A DNA stretch of 64,000 nucleotides from Stramentimicrobium sp964433555 (GCA_964433555.1 CAYSRG010000004.1:1-64000), one strand, 5' to 3'. Shown: positions 43,743-52,900, counted from the stretch's first letter. Made by a program: numbers and translations. Notes: generated from the sequence alone by a model not told the origin.

Positions 43743-44462
43743 TTATTTTTGGGCAATAATAAAAACTCTTTCCTCTTTCTCAGGATTTTTAATCTTAGTA
43801 TTTAGATTATTAATACCGGCAAAATAGATATTCCTCCAGCCGGTTGATTTTAATAATTTTCTTATTTCCGACATATCATAAGCATAGTTATACACAACCT
43901 CTTCAAAACGGTTATACAGATTACTATCTTCCTCTTTTATAAAGCCAGAAGCCCTGGTAATTGCCCTGTTATTTTCTCTGTCAAAAACCCCTTTTATTAT
44001 TAATAAGAATTTTTTTGATTCATTGATATTGATACTATTCCATCTCTCCAGACCTAGCCTGGTATTCAAATCAAAAATAAAATAACCTTTTCTCACCACA
44101 CTATTATATACACATTGAAAACAATCTTTTATCAAGGGCGTTCCTTCCAGGTGGTTTATGGCGTCATAACTTGATATTGCCAGACCGAATTTGGTTTCCA
44201 GAGAAAAATCGGAGGCATTTACTGCTCTAAATTCAGCTAAACCTTTCTTGATAAATTCTTTGTTATTCTTACGGGCATAGAAGAGCATATAAGGTGAGAG
44301 ATCAACTCCCAGGACATAATAATTTTCCTGTAAGAATTCCAGAGCTAATTGACCGGTACCACAACATATATCTAGAACATTTTTATTTGTTTTAGAAATC
44401 TCCTGTTGTTGGTAAAATTTCATTATCGGTTTTGCTACTTTTTGGGCAAATGTTCCCCACAA
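43743..44462 (-). CDS. Class I SAM-dependent methyltransferase
   Basis: At least 239 residues. The SAM-binding motif I is VLDICCGTGQLALEFL, with motif II-like YYVLGVDLSPYMLFYARK and FGLAISSYDAINHL. The only standard start is TTG 44462. Family-like coding continues upstream in frame (AQVYGKPFAKVYNQLWG) to a point just after GAAGGTGAG, where no ATG/GTG/TTG exists. The native start may have mutated or be ATA. Substrate unknown. It is divergent from DUF401, with a 448-bp gap. Confidence 0.82.
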   Translation of the reverse strand: MWGTFAQKVAKPIMKFYQQQEISKTNKNVLDICCGTGQLALEFLQENYYVLGVDLSPYMLFYARKNNKEFIKKGLAEFRAVNASDFSLETKFGLAISSYDAINHLEGTPLIKDCFQCVYNSVVRKGYFIFDLNTRLGLERWNSININESKKFLLIIKGVFDRENNRAITRASGFIKEEDSNLYNRFEEVVYNYAYDMSEIRKLLKSTGWRNIYFAGINNLNTKIKNPEKEERVFIIAQK

Positions 44463-44742
44463 TTGATTGTATACTTTAGCGAAAGGCTTTCCATATACCT
44501 GAGCTATTATCTCACCTTCCTATATTGCTGAGTTACCAATAGTCGGGGTAAGCAAAAACATCTTAAAACCTAGTATACCACACCATAAGTATTTGCAAAT
44601 AGAACACATGGCATTTTATATTATGAATCCTATCGGAATAGTTTTAATATGGTAAAAATTGCTCTGTTTGTTGTTTAATGAATTTACATATATTTAAGAT
44701 TCTGTGGAATCATGTCTTGTAAATAAAGAAAAGCTATGTTAA

Positions 44743-44865
44743 ATTTATTCTAGCAATGAAAAACAAATAAGAATAATAAAAGAAAATGAACCTGAATTTG
44801 ATGTCATTTTAAGTATTGAGCATCTGAGGCAGAGTCCGAAATTGGTGAATCTCAAGGTAGAATAA
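44743..44865 (+). pseudogene. Coding-like 3' remnant upstream of DUF401
   Basis: A 40-codon open frame ending TAA reads SSNEKQIRIIKENEPEFDVI, then LSIEHLRQSPKLVNLKVE, in protein-like composition but without start codon or ribosome binding site. It is unrecognised. The remainder of 44463-44910 shows nothing else; the DUF401 gene has only a weak ribosome binding site. Confidence 0.25.
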
Positions 44866-44910
44866 GGGCCCTGCCTTTCTATTTATCTTGATGAGACAGG
44901 TATATAATAA

Positions 44911-46128
44911 ATGTGGGAATTTTTTGTTGTTATCATTTCTTTTTTAAGTATTCCTTTATTGAATAAAAAGAAGATACAGATTGGTATAGCTATTTGTATT
45001 TGTGCAGCTCTTATGGCTTTCCTGGGGGGATTGGGATTATCAGATATTAAAGAAGTGATTTTTTCTACATTTTTTGATATAACAAAAGTGGAAAGATATA
45101 TAGTGGTTCTAGAAATAGGTATTCTGGGTGTTCTTCTCAAGGAATATAAGATTATAGATGAAGTTATTAGGTATATCGTTGCAGTAATTAAGAATAAAAA
45201 AATAGTACTCATGTCTATTCCTGCCCTGGTAGGCTTGCTTTCTGTACCGGGAGGGGCTATTATTTCTGTTCCTTTTGTTGATAAGCTGGGAGATGAATCG
45301 AATTTATCAAGCAATCAGAAGGCTATTGTTAATTTGATTTATCGGCATATCGCTATGCACATTTTACCTTATACTATCGGTTTTTTGGTAGTGACCTCTC
45401 TCTTGCCACAGATTTCGATTTATAAATTCATAGGTCTTAATTTTATCTTTGTTATATTATATGTCACCATAGGCTATTTCTTGTATTTAAGAAAAGTAGA
45501 AAACAATAATATTCTATCAGCAAATCCTGTCTTGCCAAACCTATTAAAATTACTTATTTATACTGCACCGGTCTATTTAGCAGTATTTTTAAATATGTTT
45601 TTCCATATCCCGTTTTATATTGGAATAATAGCTAATTTGTTAGTCATATATTTTCTTCGACCGAAGAAGACTTTTTTATGGGATATTGCCCGGGCGTTTA
45701 ATATAAGAATATTATTAGCATTGATTGGTGTTTATTTGATTCAAGGTGTTATCGGGAAAATGGAATCCATCTCTTCCTTGCTTTCCTTAATTTTTAATAA
45801 CCCCCAGACTATTATGCTGGGTATTATTTTTACTTCCTTCTTCTTTGGCCTGACTACTGGTTTTCAACCAACAGCACTGGGAGTGGTACTGCCAATTTTA
45901 ATAACGCTGCCCATTTCAGAAAGTCAACTATTACTTTATTGTCATTTCACTTTCATGTGGTCTTTTATTGGCTATTTTTTCTCACCGTTACACTTATGTC
46001 AGCTGTTTACCTGTGAGTACCTGAAGATTTCTACCATAGATCTTTACAAAGATTATTGGAAATTTTTTCTCTACCTGGTTGCTCTTCTGATAATAGATTA
46101 TTTGATCCTGGGTTTATTGCTAAAATAA
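44911..46128 (+). CDS. DUF401 family integral membrane protein
   Basis: A 405-residue membrane protein with about ten to eleven helices, matching the DUF401 (TIGR00529-type) family of the ion-transporter superfamily. Landmarks: LVGLLSVPGGAIISVPFVDKL in the first half, LIYRHIAMHILPYTIGFLVV, and FGLTTGFQPTALGVVLPILI in the second half, related by inverted repeat. These proteins are uncharacterised, and a carboxylate or cation carrier role is suspected. It is a single gene, followed by 337 bp without a feature before the convergent MFS gene. Confidence 0.85.
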   Translation: MWEFFVVIISFLSIPLLNKKKIQIGIAICICAALMAFLGGLGLSDIKEVIFSTFFDITKVERYIVVLEIGILGVLLKEYKIIDEVIRYIVAVIKNKKIVLMSIPALVGLLSVPGGAIISVPFVDKLGDESNLSSNQKAIVNLIYRHIAMHILPYTIGFLVVTSLLPQISIYKFIGLNFIFVILYVTIGYFLYLRKVENNNILSANPVLPNLLKLLIYTAPVYLAVFLNMFFHIPFYIGIIANLLVIYFLRPKKTFLWDIARAFNIRILLALIGVYLIQGVIGKMESISSLLSLIFNNPQTIMLGIIFTSFFFGLTTGFQPTALGVVLPILITLPISESQLLLYCHFTFMWSFIGYFFSPLHLCQLFTCEYLKISTIDLYKDYWKFFLYLVALLIIDYLILGLLLK

Positions 46129-46465
46129 TTGAAGTAAAGAAATTTTATCAGGTGCAGACAGAAAGCGACTATTAATTGTGATACCTTCAACATTTAATCT
46201 GCTCTCGTAGCAAAAATAAACCAAATATAAATGCATCCCTAACTGGTGGTCGATGTACTTCCTAATAAATGTAATAAATATATTTTTGATATCTGTTTTA
46301 TCACTTAATGGGCTGTTCCCCTAAGACAAAAATTAATGCTCTATGGTATGAGTTAGGAGCAATACTCCAAAAATTTGTTTATACCAAAGAATGTACCAGT
46401 GTTCTTTCTCCAGAAGGGAAATAATGTTCCATACAGCTACTTTCCTTAATAACTATATCAGTTAG
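46129..46465. other. Gene-free stretch between convergent genes
   Basis: No RNA gene, strong hairpin or recognisable coding remnant seen. Confidence 0.5.
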
Positions 46466-47620
46466 CTATAGATCTTTTTTGGTAGTGAAATGCAAAAGGA
46501 TATATAGTAGAAAACTAATAAAAAAGGGGATAGAAGCCAGACGATAGGCATAGACTAGACCAAGTTTATCAGCAAGCCAGCCATAGAGGAAAGGCGCAAT
46601 GGTAGAAGATAGCCCTTCTATAAAAAAAACAAGACCAAAGAGTTTTCCTCGGATTTGATTAGAGCTAACCTCGTTCAGCCAGGTATGTTGTGAAGGGTAG
46701 ATACATCCCTGCAGTAATCCAATGGTGACCAATATTATAACCATGATAATCGGAAGAGTAGAAGAAGTAAGGGCAAGTATTAGTAAAGATGAAAAAATTG
46801 TGGCAATGATAATTAACTTAAGAGAATTAATTCGGTCAAGTATTTTACTGATACCTAAACTTCCGAAAAGTTCACCAGCAAAATAAATACTGGCAAACCA
46901 GGCAGAAATGCCAGGAGTTAAACCAATAAAATCTGTGGCATAGACTGGCAGGAAAGAGAGTATTGCCCATATTCCCAGTCCACGAAAAGCATAACTTATA
47001 AAATAGATTAAAAAACAGATTTTTTGAGTTAATTGCTCCTCTTTGATATCCACATTTGATTTGTTGTTTTTTAGTTTAGAGTATCCCCAGGCTAGAATAA
47101 ATCCAGGGAGAGAAATAGCCAGACATGCTATCCTCCAACCCCAGAGCTGAACAAGCCAGCCAAACATTAGACTTATTATAGATAAACCCAGAGTACCGGC
47201 TACATTAAATAAGCTTAGATATTGACCTTTTTTACCGGGAGCAGCATTTTCACTTATCATGACTGTTGCCAGAGGGTGAAAAGTAGAAACACTAATAGCC
47301 ATAAGTAAGAGTATGGTAATCACGAAAGGAAGGTGACTGATCCAGACGATACTGCCTAAAAAAATAGATGATAGGGTAAAACCAAAGGCAATAAAAAGGT
47401 GTCTATGATTGAATCGTTCTCCCAGTAAGCTAAATACCAGTGAAAAAATAGAGCGTAAAGCTACATGAATTGCCAGGATAAGTCCTGATTGAAAATAGGT
47501 GAAGAAGAATTCTTGACGTAAAAATGGTAATAATAAGGGAATAATAAAGAGATAAGAATCATTATAAGCATGACCCCATAAATTTATTTTTAGTTGAATA
47601 TTTTTCTTATCTTTAATCAC
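46466..47620 (-). CDS. MFS transporter (fosmidomycin-resistance/sugar efflux-like)
   Basis: A 384-residue 12-helix MFS protein beginning KINLWGHAYNDSYLFIIPLLLPFLR, a pattern (GH-x-x-x-D) typical of Fsr/YfkF-like carriers. Further features: STFHPLATVMISENAAPGKKGQ, GTLGLSIISLMFGWLVQLWGW. Start is GTG 47620. It is transcribed away from the HypE-like gene; the 134-bp gap holds both promoters. The substrate is unknown; efflux is likely. Confidence 0.85.
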   Translation of the reverse strand: MIKDKKNIQLKINLWGHAYNDSYLFIIPLLLPFLRQEFFFTYFQSGLILAIHVALRSIFSLVFSLLGERFNHRHLFIAFGFTLSSIFLGSIVWISHLPFVITILLLMAISVSTFHPLATVMISENAAPGKKGQYLSLFNVAGTLGLSIISLMFGWLVQLWGWRIACLAISLPGFILAWGYSKLKNNKSNVDIKEEQLTQKICFLIYFISYAFRGLGIWAILSFLPVYATDFIGLTPGISAWFASIYFAGELFGSLGISKILDRINSLKLIIIATIFSSLLILALTSSTLPIIMVIILVTIGLLQGCIYPSQHTWLNEVSSNQIRGKLFGLVFFIEGLSSTIAPFLYGWLADKLGLVYAYRLASIPFFISFLLYILLHFTTKKDL

Positions 47621-47754
47621 AATATATTCTTCATGTTATTAATAATACACTTAATATAGCATACTACTAAACAAAATAATTTCAAGGTATGAATTCATAA
47701 TGGACTCCACTTTTGTTAATAGAAATAGGTGTAGTTTTCTGTTAAAATGAAAAA

Positions 47755-48771
47755 ATGAAAAAGAAATTACCATTGGGGAAATTAGATTTTTCATTATTAG
47801 AAAGATTACTGGGAAAATATCAAGGCAAAACAGATTCGAGGGTTATCATTGGTCCAAAATTAGGAGAAGATGCAGCCGTTATTGACTTTCCTGATAGGTA
47901 TCTGGTGGCTAAAACAGATCCCATCACTTTTGCTACAGAGGAGATTGGCTGGTATGCTGTTCAGGTGAATGCTAATGATATTGCCACCAGAGGAGCAGTG
48001 CCCAAGTGGTTTCAAGCCACTATCCTTCTGCCAGAAAACAAGACCACCGAAGCACTTGTGGCAACTATTTTTTCCCAAATACAAAATGCTTGTGAGGAAC
48101 TAAATATAACAATAATTGGAGGGCATACTGAGGTCAGTTATAATTTAGAAAGACCTATTATTGTAGGCTGTATGCTGGGAGAAGTAGAAAAACACAAGCT
48201 TGTTTCCACTTCCGGAGCAAAACCAGGTGATGCCATTATTTTGACCAAGGGTATTGTCATTGAAGGGACCGTAATTATTGCCAGAGAGAAAAAGGAAGAA
48301 TTAAAAGCAAGGGGATATCAGAAGAACTTTATTCAAAGGTGTCAGAACTATCTTTGTAATCCCGGCTTTTCTGTAATAAAAGAAGCATTACTGGCCAATA
48401 GTATGGAAGTTCATGCTATGCATGATCCCACTGAAGGAGGCTTGGCTGCCGGTCTTTATGAGATTGCTCTGGCTTCCGGGGTTGGTCTTTTGGTGGAGAG
48501 GGAAAGGATACCGATTTTAGAAGAAGCAAAGATACTATGTAAAGAATATAGGCTAGACCCCTTAAGAACAATTACCTCCGGAACCTTACTTATCGTCACT
48601 TCTCTGAAAAATGCCCAGAAAATCATTACTATCTTAGAAGAAAATAAAATTAAGGCTTCTTTAATAGGTGAAATAAAAGAACAAAGATTTGGTTTGAAGA
48701 TAGCGACTGGTGGTATTTGGCAAGACTTAAAAATTTCTGCTAAAGATGAAATTACCAAAATTTTTGCCTGA
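47755..48771 (+). CDS. AIR synthase-related protein (HypE/ThiL/SelD superfamily)
   Basis: A 338-residue ATP-binding protein of the PurM/HypE fold. N-terminal half: GPKLGEDAAVIDFPDRYLVAKTDPI (nucleotide and Mg binding D-x-A) and VNANDIATRGAVPKWF. C-terminal half: MHDPTEGGLAAGLYEIA and TSGTLLIVT, also found in HypE. The HypE C-terminal Cys that receives carbamoyl is absent (the chain ends KDEITKIFA), so it is not a hydrogenase maturase proper. No hydrogenase genes are near. It may be a kinase or sensor of unknown substrate. Confidence 0.8.
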   Translation: MKKKLPLGKLDFSLLERLLGKYQGKTDSRVIIGPKLGEDAAVIDFPDRYLVAKTDPITFATEEIGWYAVQVNANDIATRGAVPKWFQATILLPENKTTEALVATIFSQIQNACEELNITIIGGHTEVSYNLERPIIVGCMLGEVEKHKLVSTSGAKPGDAIILTKGIVIEGTVIIAREKKEELKARGYQKNFIQRCQNYLCNPGFSVIKEALLANSMEVHAMHDPTEGGLAAGLYEIALASGVGLLVERERIPILEEAKILCKEYRLDPLRTITSGTLLIVTSLKNAQKIITILEENKIKASLIGEIKEQRFGLKIATGGIWQDLKISAKDEITKIFA

Positions 48772-48882
48772 GCAATGATTTACCTATAAAGTTAAAAAAT
48801 TGATTATTTAGTTTTGATTATCTTGCCAGATTTCTTTAGACGCTTATTATTAATTGATAGTTATAATATTAAAAAAGAATTA

Positions 48883-48911
48883 TTGACTTTTTTACTGTAT
48901 AGTATCATAAT
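48883..48911 (+). promoter_or_regulatory. Sigma-70-type promoter of the iclR gene
   Basis: TTGACT (48883-48888), 17-bp spacer, CATAAT (48906-48911), 33 bp before the iclR ATG. The -10 overlaps an inverted repeat TCATA-N5-TATGA (48905-48919) and TGAAA-N5-TTTA (48917 on), which resembles the operator before the TRAP operon and may allow autoregulation. Confidence 0.6.
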
Positions 48912-48943
48912 ATATATGAAAAATAATTTATAATGGTGAAAAA

Positions 48944-49735
48944 ATGAAGAACAATGCCCAGAGTAAACTTGAAGGCCAAGAGAGATTATCTACCTTAGAA
49001 AGGGCGATTAAGGTTTTAGAATATCTGGAGAATTCTCAAGACAAAAGTAGATTATCAGATATTGCCGAAGCTCTCGATATTCCTTACGGTACCACTTTTA
49101 ATATCTTAAGAACCTTAGAACGGTATAATCTGATTGATCGTAGCAGTTCTACCAAGCAATATAGACTTGGTTTTAAACTATTTCAGCTGGGCAATCATGT
49201 AGATTATATCAGGGAATTACGGGAAGTGTCTTTACCCTTTATGCGAGAACTTACCAGAGAAAGTGGTGAGACTTCCCATCTTGGTATCTTATTTGAAGAA
49301 TCTTTATACTTTTTAGAGATAATCGAAAGCCCTTTTACCAAAAAGACAAGAGCCACAGTTGGTACCAGCTTACCTTTGCATGCTCCCGCAGTAGGTAAGG
49401 TGTTACTATCATTTCAGCCAGAAGAAGAGAGAAAGAAATTGTTAGATAGTATCGATTTACCCAAATTTACTACCCATACCACTATAGAAAGGGAAAAACT
49501 GAAGAAAGAGGTGGATTTGGTAATTAATCAGGGTTATGCAGTAGATAATGAAGAAGTCTTTTTGGGAACTACCTGTATCGCTGCTCCGGTTTTTAATTCT
49601 TCAAAAAAAATATGTGCTGCCTTAGGTATAACAGGGGATTCCAGCCGTATCAATAAAAACAAATCTGCTTTAGTTAATATTATTCAGCATGAGGCATTGA
49701 ATATATCTTTTAAATTAGGATACCAGCTAACTTAG
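48944..49735 (+). CDS. IclR family transcriptional regulator (KdgR-like role)
   Basis: A 263-residue regulator. The N-terminal winged HTH (about 15-75) includes RLSDIAEALDIPYGTTFNILRTLERY. The C-terminal effector domain contains LTRESGETSHLGILFEESLYFLEI, LPLHAPAVGKVLLSF and AAPVFNSSKKICAALGITG, the IclR signature area. It sits 186 bp before a TRAP operon ending in kduI, the standard place for KdgR-type control of pectin/uronate catabolism. The inducer is probably a keto-deoxy sugar acid; this is inference. Confidence 0.9.
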   Translation: MKNNAQSKLEGQERLSTLERAIKVLEYLENSQDKSRLSDIAEALDIPYGTTFNILRTLERYNLIDRSSSTKQYRLGFKLFQLGNHVDYIRELREVSLPFMRELTRESGETSHLGILFEESLYFLEIIESPFTKKTRATVGTSLPLHAPAVGKVLLSFQPEEERKKLLDSIDLPKFTTHTTIEREKLKKEVDLVINQGYAVDNEEVFLGTTCIAAPVFNSSKKICAALGITGDSSRINKNKSALVNIIQHEALNISFKLGYQLT

Positions 49736-49790
49736 ACACACTTTATTGTGGAAGATAATAAATGATAAGGTAAAATAATATTAAGTTAAA

Positions 49791-49814
49791 TGAAAATAAT
49801 TTCATATATATGAA
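49791..49814 (+). promoter_or_regulatory. Candidate IclR/KdgR-type operator
   Basis: TGAAA-ATAA-TTTCA (49791-49804) is a perfect inverted repeat resembling the enterobacterial KdgR box (TRAAA-N5-TTTYA) with one base less in the spacer. It shares an arm with a second perfect palindrome, TTCATATATATGAA (49801-49814). It lies about 110 bp before the TRAP binding-protein gene. Confidence 0.5.
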
Positions 49815-49848
49815 TAATAGAGCTTCAGTGTTTTGTAAGTATATCTTA

Positions 49849-49862
49849 GATAGGGGGTGATT
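49849..49862 (+). promoter_or_regulatory. Orphan Shine-Dalgarno-like leader element (uronate dctP)
   Basis: GATAGGGGGTGATT lies about 60 nt before the ATG at 49922, which has its own TTAGGAGG (49909-49916). The GGTGAT part extends complementarity to the 16S tail. The only start nearby is the GTG within it, giving a six-codon frame. Confidence 0.45.
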
Positions 49863-49921
49863 AAAACAAATATTTAAAATAATAAGAATATGGAATATAT
49901 TATTTAAATTAGGAGGAAAAA

Positions 49922-50905
49922 ATGTTTAAAAAAATATTTACCATTTTATTTATTCTGATTGCTTTAATGCTTGGTGGTGTTGTTTTATCTGCTTCGGCTC
50001 AGGAATATACCTGGTCTTTGGCCTCGGTGTTACCGGAAACTCATCCTGTGCACAGTGCTCTGGTTTACTTTGCGGATCAGGTAGCTGAAGAAACTAATAA
50101 TCGAGTCAAGATTAATGTATATGGTGGGGGACAGTTAGGTCAGGAGAAGGATTATATTGAAGGGATTCAGCTTGGCACCATTGATATTACCAAGGTTTCA
50201 TCAGCTCCACTGGGTCAGTTTTCTACATCATTACAGGTAGTTAGCTTACCCTTTATCTGGAGGAACTTAGAACATCAACATGTCGTTCTCAGGGGACCGG
50301 TTGGAGAAAAGTTAATGGCCGATTTAGAGGAAAATAATTTCAAAGGACTCGCTTTTTACGACGCAGGCTTCCGGAATATTACCACTAAAACAAAACCCAT
50401 CAAAGTTCCGGCTGATCTTAAAGGATTAAAAATCCGCGTTATGGAGAGCGCTCCCTTAATTGATACCATTAATGCCTTCGGTGCTACAGCCGTACCAATG
50501 GGTCAATCCGAGGTATATGTTGCTTTGCAACAGAATGTAATCGATGGCTGGGAAAATAATGAGCCGACAGTCATATCATTTAATATGCAGGAGGTTTGCC
50601 CCTATTATGCTTACACCAGACATACTTCCATTCCCGATATTTTAATTATGAGAAAAGACCTTTTTGACTCCGTACCAGCTGATATACAGGAAGGTATAAT
50701 GAGAGCAGTGGAAAAGTCCATTCCCTATCAAAATCAAAAATGGGCTGATTTTGTAGGTGAGGCCATAAAGCAATTAGAAGAAAAGGGCATGATGTTCAAT
50801 GAGGTTGATGATATTACCGAATTTCAAGAAATTGTTCAGCCTATTTATGAGAAATATGGCCAAACTATCGGTATGGATTTGATTGACTCTATTGCGAGCT
50901 ATTAA
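49922..50905 (+). CDS. TRAP transporter substrate-binding protein DctP (probable uronate)
   Basis: A 327-residue DctP-family protein. Signal peptide about 1-28 (IFTILFILIALMLGGVVL to ASA-Q). The clamp Arg lies in LKGLKIRVMESAPLIDT, followed by MGQSEVYVALQQNVIDGWENN. This subfamily is common in uronate and hexonate TRAP systems, and kduI at the operon end supports a glucuronate or oligogalacturonide product as ligand. The ligand is inferred from context. A 14-bp stem hairpin follows. Confidence 0.9.
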   Translation: MFKKIFTILFILIALMLGGVVLSASAQEYTWSLASVLPETHPVHSALVYFADQVAEETNNRVKINVYGGGQLGQEKDYIEGIQLGTIDITKVSSAPLGQFSTSLQVVSLPFIWRNLEHQHVVLRGPVGEKLMADLEENNFKGLAFYDAGFRNITTKTKPIKVPADLKGLKIRVMESAPLIDTINAFGATAVPMGQSEVYVALQQNVIDGWENNEPTVISFNMQEVCPYYAYTRHTSIPDILIMRKDLFDSVPADIQEGIMRAVEKSIPYQNQKWADFVGEAIKQLEEKGMMFNEVDDITEFQEIVQPIYEKYGQTIGMDLIDSIASY

Positions 50906-50965
50906 CCATAACTTAATAAATAAATATTAGATATAGGAAAGCAAAACTTATATTTATGGATTTCA

Positions 50966-51002
50966 GGGAGGTTAGCCATTAATAAAAGATGGCTAACCTC
51001 CC
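50966..51002 (+). terminator. Hairpin between dctP and dctQ (uronate locus)
   Basis: GGGAGGTTAGCCAT (50966-50979) and ATGGCTAACCTCCC (50989-51002) form a perfect 14-bp stem with a 9-nt loop. No T-run follows, so it should act as a stabilising or processing hairpin rather than as an intrinsic terminator on this strand. Confidence 0.8.
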
Positions 51003-51039
51003 CCCATAATCTAAAAAATTAATGGCATGTGTGAGATCA

Positions 51040-51537
51040 ATGTTAGAGAAGATTACCAATTTATTCAATAAGCTTGAACGTGTTATCACCAGAGTAACAG
51101 CTATCATGATTATCTTGTTGTCTATTCTAGTAAGCTGGCAGGTTTTCGCTCGATATGTATTGAATACCGGGCAATTCTGGGCTGAAGAAGTATCCATAAC
51201 TACCATGATGTGGATTGCTTTTCTGGGAGCATCTGGTGGTATCTGGACTAATTCACATATTGGTTTACGATTTTTTGTAGGGCTGTTGCCAGATAAAGTA
51301 AAAAAAATAATTAATATTATAAACTTTTTAATTATTAGTATTTTTTCACTGTTATTATTTAATTATGGCATTATTTTAGTTCAAAAAACAATGAGCGGCA
51401 GATTATCGGCTACAAATATTCCTATCGGCTATGCCTATGTAATTATTCCCATATCAACCGCTTTCATGGTGATTTTTTCTTTGTGGAAAAGTTTTCATGC
51501 GCTATTGACATTTTATCATGAACATAAGGTAAAATAG
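51040..51537 (+). CDS. TRAP transporter small membrane subunit DctQ
   Basis: A four-helix DctQ of about 165 residues from ATG 51040 (MLEKITNLFNKLERVI); ATG 51022 is also possible and adds six residues. The hallmark SWQVFARYVLN followed by WAEEVSITTMMWIAFLGASGG fits the family (F-x-R-Y-x-x-x-x-x-x-x-W-x-EE). It pairs with the DctM protein 12 bp downstream. No strong ribosome binding site precedes either start; the upstream hairpin may help coupling. Confidence 0.88.
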   Translation: MLEKITNLFNKLERVITRVTAIMIILLSILVSWQVFARYVLNTGQFWAEEVSITTMMWIAFLGASGGIWTNSHIGLRFFVGLLPDKVKKIINIINFLIISIFSLLLFNYGIILVQKTMSGRLSATNIPIGYAYVIIPISTAFMVIFSLWKSFHALLTFYHEHKVK

Positions 51538-51549
51538 GAAAGGTTAGCA

Positions 51550-52830
51550 ATGTCTCCGATATTAGTTTTAGCATTATCTTTTGTTATTTTATTACTGATA
51601 GGAGTGCCCATTTCTTTTTGTCTGGCAGTCTCGGCAATGTTAACTACCTGGAGTATGGGATTGCCTCCGGTTATGGTTGCTCAAAGGGTAGCAGCTGGTG
51701 TGCAGTCTTTTCCCTTGATTGCTATACCACTTTTTGTTTTAGCTGGATCTATTATGGCCAAAGGTGGAGTTGCCAAAAGAATTGTCGATTTTGCCTATAT
51801 TATTGTAGGACCTTTTCGTGGTGGGCTGGCTATGGTTAACTGTGTAGAATCCATGTTTTTTGGCGGAGTTTCCGGATCTGCAATTGCGGATATTTCTTCC
51901 ACCGGTCCAATTATGATACCTATGATGGAGAAGAAGGGTTATGACCGGAATTTTGCAACCGCTTTAACTGTTACCTCAGCAGTGCAGGGAATAATTATAC
52001 CTCCCAGTCACAATATGGTCATTTTTGCCATGTCAGCCGGTGGTGTCTCCGTAGCTCGGCTCTTTCTAGCAGGATACTTTCCTGGTATAATGATAGGTAT
52101 TGGACTTATGATAACCAGTTACATTATTGCCTTAAAGAGAAATTACCCGAATGAAAAGAGACCTCCTTTAAAGGAATCACTTAAGATAGCTTTTGACGGA
52201 TTGCTAAGTATTATGGCTGCTTTTATTATTGTGGGAGGTATTGCTTTTGGCATATTTACTGCTACTGAAGCCTCTGCCATAGCGGTACTATATGCAGCCT
52301 TCCTTGGTATTTTTATCTACAAGGAGATAAAACTTAAAGATTTATGGCCTTTGGCAATCGAAAGTGTAAAAACAATTGCCTGTGTACTTTTTCTAATAGG
52401 ATCTGCTTCCGCCTTTGGGTGGGTTATTACTTATTTAAAAATCCCGACCATAGTGACTAACTTCTTTTTGGGGCTAACAAGTAGTCCTTTTATAATTCTA
52501 TTATTAATAAACCTATTATTGCTAATACTTGGTATGATTATGGATGTTGCTCCCTTAATTGTTATTGTTACACCTGTGATACTGCCAGTTGTACAGGCGC
52601 TTGGTATGAGTTCAGAAACATTTGGCATAGTATTATTAATCAATCTGGGGATAGGCTTAACAACGCCACCTGTTGGTGCTGGTCTTTTTGCTGGCTGTGC
52701 CATAGGAAAAATTACCATGGAAGAGGCAGCCAAAGCAACACTCGTTTTCTGGCCATCGATGGTTATTGCGCTTTTATTAGTTACGTTTATTCCCTGGCTC
52801 ACAATGTTTTTACCAAATCTGATAAAATAA
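51550..52830 (+). CDS. TRAP transporter large permease subunit DctM
   Basis: A 426-residue, about 12-helix permease. Motifs: FPLIAIPLFVLAGSIMAKGG, FFGGVSGSAIADISSTGPIM, IIIPPSHNMVIFAMSAGG, FTATEASAIAVLYAAF and GLTTPPVGAGLFAGCAIG. The GSAIADISSTG loop is characteristic of the uronate-type DctM branch. GGAAAGG precedes the ATG. It completes the importer; kduI follows after 70 bp. Confidence 0.93.
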   Translation: MSPILVLALSFVILLLIGVPISFCLAVSAMLTTWSMGLPPVMVAQRVAAGVQSFPLIAIPLFVLAGSIMAKGGVAKRIVDFAYIIVGPFRGGLAMVNCVESMFFGGVSGSAIADISSTGPIMIPMMEKKGYDRNFATALTVTSAVQGIIIPPSHNMVIFAMSAGGVSVARLFLAGYFPGIMIGIGLMITSYIIALKRNYPNEKRPPLKESLKIAFDGLLSIMAAFIIVGGIAFGIFTATEASAIAVLYAAFLGIFIYKEIKLKDLWPLAIESVKTIACVLFLIGSASAFGWVITYLKIPTIVTNFFLGLTSSPFIILLLINLLLLILGMIMDVAPLIVIVTPVILPVVQALGMSSETFGIVLLINLGIGLTTPPVGAGLFAGCAIGKITMEEAAKATLVFWPSMVIALLLVTFIPWLTMFLPNLIK

Positions 52831-52900
52831 AGAATGTTCTTTAAAAGACAGTATCAATTAAAGTAAACACTTACTAAATTATAATGGAGGTACCAAGGAA

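Noticed and set aside
47755..48771. True hydrogenase maturation factor HypE
   Set aside because: The C-terminal cysteine that carries the carbamoyl/cyano group is absent and no hyp or hydrogenase genes are nearby; kept as a HypE-like superfamily member.
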